Origin: Bryobacterales bacterium
GTDB lineage: Bacteria > Acidobacteriota > Terriglobia > Bryobacterales > Bryobacteraceae
Length of the DNA: 59,502 nucleotides
NCBI GenBank assembly: GCA_003167255.1
Contig: PMTR01000185.1
Span: forward strand, 4,400 to 63,901
Direction: 5' to 3'
The position numbers were made by a program, and so were the translations under genes. Of the stretch, positions 26,194 to 34,400 are shown in pieces. The notes beneath the pieces were generated by a model. The model saw only the letters and a program-made list of their open reading frames with translations, had not been told where the DNA came from and made no database searches. How positions within the stretch are numbered: the stretch's first letter is position 1; every line of letters begins with the position of its first letter.

Positions 26194-27726
26194 GTGCAGA
26201 AATACTTGAGGACCTGGAGCAGGATGGCGGCGGTGGCGGTACTGGGCGCGGCAGTCATGCTGGTGAACGCGCATTACGCTGTTGCGGCGCCCCAGGACCC
26301 GACCGCGAAACAGGACGCGACCGCGAAAAAGCAGAAAGCGGTCAAGGATAACGGCGAATACGACATCTATAACGATGTCATCAAGGACGCTGATGTCAAC
26401 GCCCCGAACTACAAGAAGCTCGTGACGGATCTGGACACCTGGGCGCAGAAATACCCGGCTACGGATTACAAAGACGAGCGCGATGCTTACTACGTCCAGG
26501 GCTACGCTGGATCTGGGCAACCGGGGAAGGCTTTGGATGCCGTCAAGGCCTTGATTGCGGGCGACGTGCCCGGCATCAAAGCGAAGTTGAGCAGCGGTGC
26601 GCTGATCCTGCCGACGCTGGTGCTGGCGGTAGTCAGCGCGACTCAGATTTGCAGCACGGGAAAACCGACACCGGACCAACTCGATACCGGTGAGAAGGCG
26701 GCGCATCTGCTGCTGGATTACGCCAAGGAGTGGTTCGCACCGGACAATAAATCGGTGACGATGACGGACGGGCAGCGGACACAGGGACTCAAACAGATGC
26801 AGGATACGGCCAATGGGGCGCTGTTGCAGATTGCGCTCTATCCGGCACTTTCGATCCTCGGCAATCCGCCCTCCAGGGACGCGGCAACGTGCGCCAAGGC
26901 CGAACCGGCGTTTATCAAAGCGTTGCAGGATCGCCCGGATAGCGGGCAGATCGCGCTGCAATTAGCCAATACATTCTTCTGCCAGCGGGCGGTTTCGTCC
27001 GACAAGTTGCAGCAAGCGGTTTTCGAATATGCGCGCGCGGTAGTGGAGCCGCTGGGACCTCCCTTCGGACTGGACGCCGCCAACCAGAAGACTTTTGACG
27101 ATTTCTTGAAGAGGACGTACACGAGCTTGCATGGCACCGAACAGGGGCTGGCCGAGTTGAAGGACATGGCGAAGAACTCGCCGCTGCCTCCGGCGGGCTT
27201 CAAGATCAAGACGGCCGGGGAAATTGCGGTAGAGGAGCAGGCGAAATTCCAGAAGGATAATCCGCAACTGGCGATGTGGATGGGGATCGAGGGCCAACTG
27301 TTGGGCGATGGCGGTCCAGCCTATTTCGAAGGCAGTCTGAAAGACGCGGACGTGCACGGGGAGAACGGCGCGAAGGCGCTGAAGGGCAAGGTAGTGGGCA
27401 TGCTCTTGAAGCCGGCTGACAAGCCAGCCAAGTCGGCTGCGTGCAACCCGAACGAACTGCTGGTCGCCATAAACCTGCCGAACCAGACGGGCGACACTGC
27501 CAAGGTCAAGTTGCACCTGGAAAACTGGGCGCTCAAAGGTAAGGTGGAGAACGGCGCCGACGTTCAGTGGGATGGCGTTCCTTCGGGATTCACGAAAGAT
27601 CCGTTCCTGCTGACGATGGATGTCGCCGACAAGACCAAGCTGGACGTTGCGATTACGGCGTGTCCGCCGCCGCCGCCGCCCAAGAAGAGCGCGGTTCCTC
27701 CCGCGAAGAAGAAGGGCGTGGAGTAA
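26194..27726 (+). CDS. Secreted helical-repeat protein of unknown function
   Basis: 510 residues from GTG 26194, preceded by GTAGGAGGCTCAC. A signal peptide (basic start, hydrophobic WSRMAAVAVLGAAVMLVNA, cleavage near AVAAP) is followed by a helix-rich body that looks TPR-like: repeated tens-of-residue blocks about numbers of calls such as YDIYNDVIKDADVNAPNYKK and DTWAQKYPATDYKDERDAYY. The last ~80 residues form a beta-like region and a PPPPPPKKSA tail. I recognise the general style from Acidobacteria but no named family. A periplasmic scaffold role is a guess. Confidence 0.75.
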   Translation: MQKYLRTWSRMAAVAVLGAAVMLVNAHYAVAAPQDPTAKQDATAKKQKAVKDNGEYDIYNDVIKDADVNAPNYKKLVTDLDTWAQKYPATDYKDERDAYYVQGYAGSGQPGKALDAVKALIAGDVPGIKAKLSSGALILPTLVLAVVSATQICSTGKPTPDQLDTGEKAAHLLLDYAKEWFAPDNKSVTMTDGQRTQGLKQMQDTANGALLQIALYPALSILGNPPSRDAATCAKAEPAFIKALQDRPDSGQIALQLANTFFCQRAVSSDKLQQAVFEYARAVVEPLGPPFGLDAANQKTFDDFLKRTYTSLHGTEQGLAELKDMAKNSPLPPAGFKIKTAGEIAVEEQAKFQKDNPQLAMWMGIEGQLLGDGGPAYFEGSLKDADVHGENGAKALKGKVVGMLLKPADKPAKSAACNPNELLVAINLPNQTGDTAKVKLHLENWALKGKVENGADVQWDGVPSGFTKDPFLLTMDVADKTKLDVAITACPPPPPPKKSAVPPAKKKGVE

Positions 27727-27741
27727 AGAAATAGGGTACCA

Positions 27742-27767
27742 GGGCAGGCGGCACCGCCTGCCCCACC
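27742..27767 (+). repeat. GGGCAGGCGGC palindromic repeat, family E, copy 1
   Basis: GGGCAGGCGGCACCGCCTGC followed by CCCACC, a hairpin with a tight loop. The same 26 bases occur at 51058-51083. It lies between two convergent genes and has no T-run. Confidence 0.85.
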
Positions 27768-27782
27768 TTTGGTGCGGTCCTG

Positions 27783-28001
27783 TTACCGCTGGGTGGGAGT
27801 GGTTTTGGAGTTGGCCAGCATCAGGCTGACCATCAAGCGCTCCACCGGATTGGCGGTGGCATTGGAGCCCTTGAGAGCGCGGAAGCACTGCTCGAAGTTC
27901 TGGGCGGAAGAGACCAGCCTGCCATAGAACGGAACACCATGCACGGCTGTGAGCGCGAGGCCCACCGCCAGGATTCCGATTGTGCAGGCTTTCCGTATCA
28001 T
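27783..28001 (-). CDS. Small exported protein of unknown function
   Basis: 72 residues, starting with a signal-like segment MIRKACTIGILAVGLALTAV and continuing as a short soluble region with VERLMVSLMLANSKTTPTQ. AGTAGG lies directly before the ATG. No family recognised. Convergent with the preceding secreted protein. Its upstream sequence (28002-28145) is shared with the divergent FmdB gene. Confidence 0.6.
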   Translation of the reverse strand: MIRKACTIGILAVGLALTAVHGVPFYGRLVSSAQNFEQCFRALKGSNATANPVERLMVSLMLANSKTTPTQR

Positions 28002-28120
28002 CCTACTGAAAAGACGATGGATGGAAGAGGAAGGTTAGCGGCCACCCCAATTTGTTTTTTCGCCCTGCCGCTTCAAGCACTTACAGGGATGGCCGACCGC
28101 CATCTGATACAATCAGGTAA

Positions 28121-28137
28121 GGGAGGGCGAACCTCCC
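28121..28137 (+). promoter_or_regulatory. Small hairpin in the FmdB leader
   Basis: GGGAGG, a GCGAA loop and CCTCCC form a 6-bp stem 8 bases upstream of the FmdB start codon. The left arm is purine-rich like a ribosome site but is 19 bases from the ATG. It could affect translation, or be chance. Confidence 0.3.
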
Positions 28138-28145
28138 GGTGTGAT

Positions 28146-28508
28146 ATGCCGCTTTACGAATATAATTGCAAAGGCTGCGGGAAGAAGTTCGAGGTCCGGC
28201 AGAAGTTTGCCGATGAGCCCCTGACGGTACATGAAAGCTGCGGCGGCGAAGTGGAACGACTGATTTCCGCGCCGACGCTGCACTTCAAGGGCACGGGCTT
28301 TTACGTGACGGACTACGGCAAAAACGGGCAGTTGCCCTCGACCAGCAACTCAAACGGGCACTCGGAATCGACGAACGGAAGCAAGGCCGATTCGAAATCC
28401 GAGACGAAGTCTGAGAGTAAGAGCGAGGCCAAGACCGAGAGCAAGAGCGAGTCCAAGAGCAAGAGCGAGTCCAAGAGCGAAAGCAAACCGGCGCCGGTCA
28501 ACCCGTAA
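28146..28508 (+). CDS. FmdB-family zinc-ribbon protein with Lys/Ser/Glu tail
   Basis: 120 residues. MPLYEYNCKGCGKKFEV is the FmdB zinc-ribbon start. The second knuckle reads HESCGG where CxxCGG is usual, so a Cys has become His; CCHC zinc binding would still be possible. After residue ~65 the protein becomes a low-complexity tail of repeated K-S-E/D units (SKSESKSEAKTES), encoded by imperfect codon repeats. FmdB-type proteins are thought to be regulators, but function is poorly known. ATG 28146 is chosen by the conserved start. Confidence 0.82.
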   Translation: MPLYEYNCKGCGKKFEVRQKFADEPLTVHESCGGEVERLISAPTLHFKGTGFYVTDYGKNGQLPSTSNSNGHSESTNGSKADSKSETKSESKSEAKTESKSESKSKSESKSESKPAPVNP

Positions 28509-28519
28509 GGCGACACGTC

Positions 28520-28606
28520 GGACAGACCATCGGTTTTCGTGGTCTGTCATTGCCACCCTAAGGCACGCGGGCCGACAGACGACAAACCCCGATCGTCTGT
28601 CCCACT
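28520..28606 (-). repeat. Twin-hairpin repeat, family B, copy 2 (inverted)
   Basis: It contains the GACAGACCATCGGTTTTCGT hairpin first and the GACAGACGAC...GATCGTCTGTC hairpin second, the reverse complement order of 14966-15052. It lies between the convergent FmdB and manC genes. Confidence 0.87.
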
Positions 28607-28618
28607 AAGTGCAAAGAC

Positions 28619-29695
28619 TTACAGCAGGTCGTGGCGGTTGGCTTTTTCCAGGGCTTTGACGATATCGCCGACTTCCTGGGCGCGGTCCCTACGGGCTACC
28701 AGCAGGGCATCGGAAGTATCCACCACAATCAGGTCGTCGACGCCCAGCAGCGCGATGGCTTTGCCGCGGGCGTCGACGAAATTGTTGTGAGCGTCGAGCA
28801 CGAATGAATCGCGCGGCAGGACGTTGCCGCTGGAGTCGCGGCCGAGCAGTTCGTAGACGGCATTCCAGCTTCCCACGTCGTTCCACCCGAAATCGCCGGC
28901 GGCAATGCCGCGGACGATGGAGGCTTTCTCCAGCACGGCGTAATCGATCGAGATGTTGTCGCACAGGGGGAAGGAGTGTGCCAATTGCGAAGCGAACCGG
29001 GTTGAGGCGACCGGCGGCAGCGCGGCCAGGATGGTGGCGGTTTTGGGAAGGTGGAGGCGAAGCTGATCAAGCAGGACGCCGGCGCGCCAGAAAAACATGC
29101 CGGAATTCCAATAGTAATTGCCGGCGGCCAGGTAGCGGCGGGCCTTGGCTAGCACGGGCTTTTCGTGGAAGCGCTTGACGACCAGCGGCGCAATTCCGCC
29201 CGGCGCCGTGCCGCGGGGGAATTCGATGTATCCGTAGCCGGTCTCAGGCCAGCGGGGCTGAATTCCGACAACCATCAGGTGGCCGGCGGCGGCGCCCTTC
29301 AATCCGGCGCGCAGCACGGCGCGGTAAACCGAGGGTTTGGAGATCACATGATCGGCGGGGAAGACGCCCATGACGGCATCCGGGTCGGCCGCATGGAGGA
29401 TGTGGGCGGCCAGGCCGATGGCGGGCGCGGTATTGCGCTGGGCCGGTTCGGCGAGCACCTGGCTGGGCGGGATCTCGGGAAGCTGGCGGACGATTTCGTC
29501 ACGCAGATGGTGGTTGGTGAGGATCCATAGGCGTTCGGGCGGAATGACGGGCGCGAGACGTTCGACGGTGGCCTGGATCAGCGAGCGCTCCCCGACGACG
29601 TTGAGGACCTGTTTGGCGGAGCGCTTGCGGCTGCGCGGCCAGAAGCGCGTGCCGCGACCGCCGGCGAGGATCAGACCGTAGTGATGGCGATTCAT
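28619..29695 (-). CDS. manC: Mannose-1-phosphate guanylyltransferase
   Basis: 358 residues, making GDP-mannose from mannose-1-phosphate and GTP for glycans. The nucleotide-binding start LILAGGRGTRFWPRSR is complete; PAQRNTAPAIGLAA, FPADHVI, FHEKP and SGMFFW follow in the family's order. It lacks the C-terminal isomerase domain of the long form, so it is the single-function type. Its ATG directly follows the lepB stop (TAAATG), giving a coupled lepB-manC pair. Confidence 0.9.
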   Translation of the reverse strand: MNRHHYGLILAGGRGTRFWPRSRKRSAKQVLNVVGERSLIQATVERLAPVIPPERLWILTNHHLRDEIVRQLPEIPPSQVLAEPAQRNTAPAIGLAAHILHAADPDAVMGVFPADHVISKPSVYRAVLRAGLKGAAAGHLMVVGIQPRWPETGYGYIEFPRGTAPGGIAPLVVKRFHEKPVLAKARRYLAAGNYYWNSGMFFWRAGVLLDQLRLHLPKTATILAALPPVASTRFASQLAHSFPLCDNISIDYAVLEKASIVRGIAAGDFGWNDVGSWNAVYELLGRDSSGNVLPRDSFVLDAHNNFVDARGKAIALLGVDDLIVVDTSDALLVARRDRAQEVGDIVKALEKANRHDLL

Positions 29696-30511
29696 TTATT
29701 TGAGTGGATACGGGTGAATCAACTGCAGGGTGCGGCGCCAGCGCGTTTTGGTGGGAAAGTGCAACAGGAGGTCGAGAACATGCCTGGGGCTGATCGACGA
29801 GTTGGTGAGATCTTCCGTGGAGGCGTCGTAGGACCAATAGATGATGAGCGGTTTGCCGATGATGTTGGCGCGCGGCACGAAGCCCCAGTAACGGCTGTCG
29901 AGCGAGGAATCGCGGTTATCGCCCATGGCGAAATAGGAGCCGGGTGGCACGACGACCTCAGCGTTCTCGATGTGGTGCTCCATCATGTCGCGGGCGTCGC
30001 TGTAAGAGTGGATGTCGGGCAGGGGAAAATCGTCGCGATAGGGATCGAAATAATCAGTCTTGTGGTAGACGTACGGTTCGGGGACGAACCTGCCATTCAG
30101 GTAGAGCTGCTTGTTGATGAGGCGGATGTGGTCCCCTGGAATGCCGATGCACCGCTTCACGAAAGTCTGGCGGATGTCGACGGGGAAGCGGAAGACGATG
30201 ATATCGCCGCGATGCAGGCCGGTGTAGGGCAGCAGGCGACTGGAAATGGAGCCGCCGGGAGGAGCGTAGGCCAGCTTGTCGACCAGGAGGTGGTCGCCCA
30301 CCAGCAGGGTGTCCTCCATGGAGCCGGTCGGGATGACATAGGCCTGAATCAGGGAAGTGGTGCCGAAGAGGAGGAGGATGATGGTCACGGTCCACTCGGC
30401 GATGAAGCCGCGTTGATGGTGATGGTAGTGTTCGGGAACTTCCGGCTGGGCGACGGGTTCGGGCTGCTGGCCGGGATCGCCCTGGGTCACAATGAGGTTG
30501 TCTTGATCCAC
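29696..30511 (-). CDS. lepB: Signal peptidase I
   Basis: A 271-residue membrane-anchored leader peptidase. One membrane helix (TVTIILLLFGTTSLIQAYVI) precedes the catalytic Ser64 in PTGSM; the general base is Lys119 in FVKRCIG; GDNRDSSLDSRYWG is the C-terminal signature. It is preceded by a ~35-residue Pro/His-rich cytosolic tail. Divergent from the SMR pair across 77 bases. Confidence 0.94.
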   Translation of the reverse strand: MDQDNLIVTQGDPGQQPEPVAQPEVPEHYHHHQRGFIAEWTVTIILLLFGTTSLIQAYVIPTGSMEDTLLVGDHLLVDKLAYAPPGGSISSRLLPYTGLHRGDIIVFRFPVDIRQTFVKRCIGIPGDHIRLINKQLYLNGRFVPEPYVYHKTDYFDPYRDDFPLPDIHSYSDARDMMEHHIENAEVVVPPGSYFAMGDNRDSSLDSRYWGFVPRANIIGKPLIIYWSYDASTEDLTNSSISPRHVLDLLLHFPTKTRWRRTLQLIHPYPLK

Positions 30512-30588
30512 AGATTCTCATTTTATCGTGAATCCCTGGTATTCTGTTTTGTGGCCGGCGGGCGCACCGCGCTCCGGCGGACTTCAGG

Positions 30589-30996
30589 GTGTCTGTGACA
30601 AGTTCGAAATCCAACATTTCATCGGATGTGGCGGCGGCGCGGCGCAAAGCAGCGGTGATGGTGGCCGCGTGCACGGTGTTCGGCGCGGCGGCGCAGATCC
30701 TGATCAAGATCGGCATGAGCCCCGGCCATTTCGTGCCCAGCCTGGTAGGTCTGGCGACGGACGTGCCGCTGATCGCGGGGTATGCCCTGTATGGAGTCTT
30801 CACGTTGGCGATGGTGCTGGCGCTGCGCGAGGGCGAGTTGTCGATGCTGTATCCGATCATCGCGCTGACCTACGTGTGGGTGACGCTGGCCTCCTACTGG
30901 CTGCTGCACGATACTCCGAACCTGTACAAGAACCTGGGGATCATCACGATTGTGGTGGGCGTGGCGGTGCTGGGCGGCGGAGGGCGCAAGAAGTGA
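30589..30996 (+). CDS. SMR/EamA-type half-transporter, subunit 1
   Basis: 135 residues with four membrane helices and an N-terminal hydrophilic extension. GELSMLYPIIALTYVWVTLAS is a typical EamA/SMR repeat motif. GTG 30589 is used, with GTG 30595 possible. Its stop overlaps the GTG of the next gene (GTGA), and the second product has the matching motif, so the two probably form a heterodimer as ArnE/ArnF or paired SMR proteins do. Substrate unknown; lipid-linked sugars and small cations are both handled by relatives. Confidence 0.8.
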   Translation: MSVTSSKSNISSDVAAARRKAAVMVAACTVFGAAAQILIKIGMSPGHFVPSLVGLATDVPLIAGYALYGVFTLAMVLALREGELSMLYPIIALTYVWVTLASYWLLHDTPNLYKNLGIITIVVGVAVLGGGGRKK

Positions 30997-31352
30997 ACCC
31001 GGTGCTGCTGAAATCGATCCTGCTGGTGTTTGCGGCCGGCGTGGTGGGCTCGTTCGGCGCGGTGTTTCTGAAGATGGGCGCGGGACGGCTCGACGGCGGC
31101 CTGCTCAGTTTCCTGAACGGGCGGCTGGTGTTTGGCGTGGCGCTGTATCTGGGATCGTCGGTAATTTACGCGGCGGGGATACGCGGGGGACAGCTCTCGG
31201 TGCTGTACCCGATGGTCTCGCTGGGATACATCTGGACGATCGTGTGGGCGCGGCTGTTTTTCAAAGAAGCCTTCACCGGACGCAAGATGGCGGGGCTGGG
31301 GCTGATTCTGCTGGGCGTGGCGCTGGTAGGGCTGGGAGAAGCGGCGCGGTAG
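30993..31352 (+). CDS. SMR/EamA-type half-transporter, subunit 2
   Basis: 119 residues from GTG 30993, four membrane helices, with the motif GGQLSVLYPMVSLGYIWTIV matching subunit 1. No N-terminal extension. The 4-base overlap with subunit 1 implies coupled, equimolar synthesis. Convergent with the Pls-like synthetase across a repeat (31379-31477). Confidence 0.8.
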   Translation: MNPVLLKSILLVFAAGVVGSFGAVFLKMGAGRLDGGLLSFLNGRLVFGVALYLGSSVIYAAGIRGGQLSVLYPMVSLGYIWTIVWARLFFKEAFTGRKMAGLGLILLGVALVGLGEAAR

Positions 31353-31378
31353 TATTTTCAATCTCCGCTGACCAACTG

Positions 31379-31477
31379 GTAGCGCCTGCGGTCTTGCCGC
31401 CGGTGTCTTGTGCGCGCGTGATCATCGCCACTCTTCGCTGGTCGCTGAAAGCCGGCGGCAAAGACCGCCGGCGCTAC
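31379..31477 (+). repeat. REP-like inverted repeat, family F
   Basis: The left end GTAGCGCCTGCGGTCTTGCC pairs with the right end GGCAAAGACCGCCGGCGCTAC, with one mismatch and one indel, around a ~48-base centre. GTAG at the outer edge is the tetranucleotide often found at the foot of RAYT-recognised REPs. It lies between two convergent genes. Confidence 0.75.
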
Positions 31478-31480
31478 AAG

Positions 31481-34400
31481 TCAAGATTCCAGCCGCGTCG
31501 GCGCTCCCTCGTAGCGCAGGTTCGGCAGCAGATGCTCGTGCTTCATGATCACGCTGTGCGGGGCTACGTGCGTGCCGGCCCCGATATCGGCGCCGTAGAG
31601 CGGGACGGTGTTGGTGCCGAGCGTGGCGCGGCGGCGGATCACCACGCGGTCGATTTTCAGCACGCGGTCCTCGAAGGTGTGGGACTGGAGCGTGCTACTG
31701 ACGGTGGCGCCGTCTTCGATAGTGAGCATATCGGGATCGACCACCTGGGAGAAGCCGCCGCCCAGCACGACGCGCTTGCCGAGTTTGACGCCCATGGCGC
31801 GCAGATACCAGGAAAGCAGCAGGGTGCCTTCCAGGGCGGCCAGAGCGCCGCGGGAATACAAGGCCCAGGCAACGTAGAGGAAATCCCAGCGGCTGCACCA
31901 GCAGGACCACAGGGGATGCCGGCCGGGATGGACGCGTCCGAGGAGCCCCCACTTGAGGATCAGCACCAGAAGGCTGAGCGCGGCGCCGGCGGCGAAGGTG
32001 ACCAGCGGAACGCGCCAGAACAACAGCTCCGGCCACGGAGTGAAGGGTTCCGCCACGGCGATGGCCTGCAGCCAGAGCATGGCCACGATGGTGGGGGCAG
32101 CGGGCAGCGCGAAGCGCAGCAGCTCCCAAAAGACGCGGTTCCAGTAACGGATGAAGGATGGGTCGTAGGTGAAGCTTCGGTCAACAGTGATGATTTCCCG
32201 CACGGGTAGTTCGAAGGGCGGGTGGCCGAACCAGGAAGTGCCGGTGCGGACGAGCGTGTCGTCGGCGACTGTGCAGACCCCCAGCAGAATATTTTCGGGG
32301 AGCGATTGGCCGGAGGGGACCACGGCGTGGTTGCCGAGGAAGGTGTTCGTGGAGATGTGAGTGCGGGTGAGCGTGACGGTGCCGCGGTAGATGCGCGGGC
32401 CGGCCAGATAGATGCCGTCGGCGAAGAAACACTCGGGGCCGATGTCGACCAGCTCGGGGACGACGTCGAGGATGGTCGAAATCTCGCAGCCGGGCCCGAT
32501 GTTCATGCCGGCGAGGCGCAGCCACAGGGGCCAGAAGAGCGTGCCGCTGAGCCATTCACTGGCGGCGACGAGGATGCCGGGCTTGAGCCAGACGCGGATA
32601 TACGATGGGCTCCAGCGGCTGATGACGCCTTCCGGCACGCGCCCGAGCATGCGCATAATCAGGGCTTCGACCAGGAGCGAGAGGGGCACGGAGAGCGACG
32701 CCATGACGATGACCAGCAGGAACGGCGTGAACTCGGCGGAGGGTTGTCTCAGCCAGCGGTTGAGGCGGTCGGCGTCGACTTCGAGCGAGACCACCGCGAG
32801 GAGCGCGAGCAATTCCAGATTGAGGACGGGCAAGGTGCCGATGGCATAGCGGGACAGGACCATCCACAGGCCGTGCCAGAGCGGGGAAAGCGTACGCTCG
32901 TTCTCGGTGACGGCAGGAACGGGCGGGGCGTGGCCGGCGGGGCGGGCGGGGATGCCGTCCCAGCGTTCGCCCGAGGGGACCGTCGAGCCGGGCGGCAGCC
33001 AGGAGAGCGCGGTGAGCCAGGCGCCGGCGCCCAGACGCGCGCCCCCGGCGACACCGGCGCGGATATCGACGGTTGAGCCATGGCCCAAGGAGATGGGGGC
33101 GACCACGATGTGGCCGGCGTCAAGTTCCACCAGACCGAGCGAAGCGTCCTGGGCGATGGTGACGTCGTCGCCGATTTCGAGCAGATCCCAGCCTCCTTGG
33201 CTCATGTGGACGCCGCGATGGATGTGGACCCGCCGGCCGATGCGGGCGCCGAGCGAGCGCAGGGCGGCAAGCTGAAATTCGGTGCCCTCGATGAGCCACC
33301 AGGGAATGGCGCGCGTGAGATGCTGGACCATCCAATTGCGAACGTAGAAGCTTCCCCAAACGGGCTCCTGCCGAGGCCGGTAGGCGCCCACCAGGACACG
33401 CTTGGCCAAAACTGCGGCGGCCACCGCCAGCAAACCATAGACCACCAGGCCGGCGAAGAATACCGCGGGCGCGAGCAGGAGCAGCGGGAAGATACCCAGG
33501 CCGCGGGTGAGGCGCGGCGCGACTTCGAAGACGATGTAATAGGCGGCTGCGGCGGCTACGGCAAAGGTCAGCAGCAGCCAGGCGGCTTGGACGACGGTCG
33601 AGAAAAAGGGGCGGCCGCCGCGCGGAAGGATGGCCGGGTTTTTTTCGGCCGGCGCGGGTGGAGCGGCGCGCAGGCGCTCAGCCAGCGCGGCCACGGTGCG
33701 GGTTTCGTAGACGTCGCGGACGGCCACCGGAGTCGAGGGCGTGAGGTGGCGGAGCCGCGTGACGAGCTGCGCGGCGCGAAGGGAATCGCCACCCAGAGAG
33801 GCGAAGAAATCTTCGTGGATGGAAACGGTTTGCGGCAGGCCGAGGATTTCGCCAAAGGCGCCGGCCAGCAGGCTTTCCATGGAGTCGCGGGGTGGGGAGG
33901 CGGCGGATTCGGCGGCAGCGGCGGGTGGATCGAGGTGGGGAAGCGCGGCGCGGTTGAGCTTTCCTCCCACGGTGACCGGCAGTTTGGCGAGGAGGCCGAA
34001 ACGCGCCGGCACCATATAAGAGGGGACGATCTCCCGCAGAATCGCTTTGAGCGAGTCGGGCGATGGGGGTGTCGCGGCATCCGAGGGGATCAGAAACGCA
34101 ACCAGGGTGGGCTGGCCGCCATCGTCCTGGATTCTGCAAACTGCGGCGTGCACACCGGGACAAGCGGCCAGGTGCGCTTCGATCTCCTCCAGCTCCACGC
34201 GGTAGCCGCGGATTTTGACTTGGGAATCGATGCGGCCGTGGCAATGCAGGTTGCCGTCGGAATCGCGGTGGGCCAGGTCGCCGGAGCGATAGATGCGTCC
34301 CAGCCGGGGATGCACGGGAAATTTCTCGGCGGTGAGTTCGGGGCGTTTCCAGTAGCCGCGCGCCAGGGCGACGCCGCCAACTGCCAGCTCACCCCACTGG

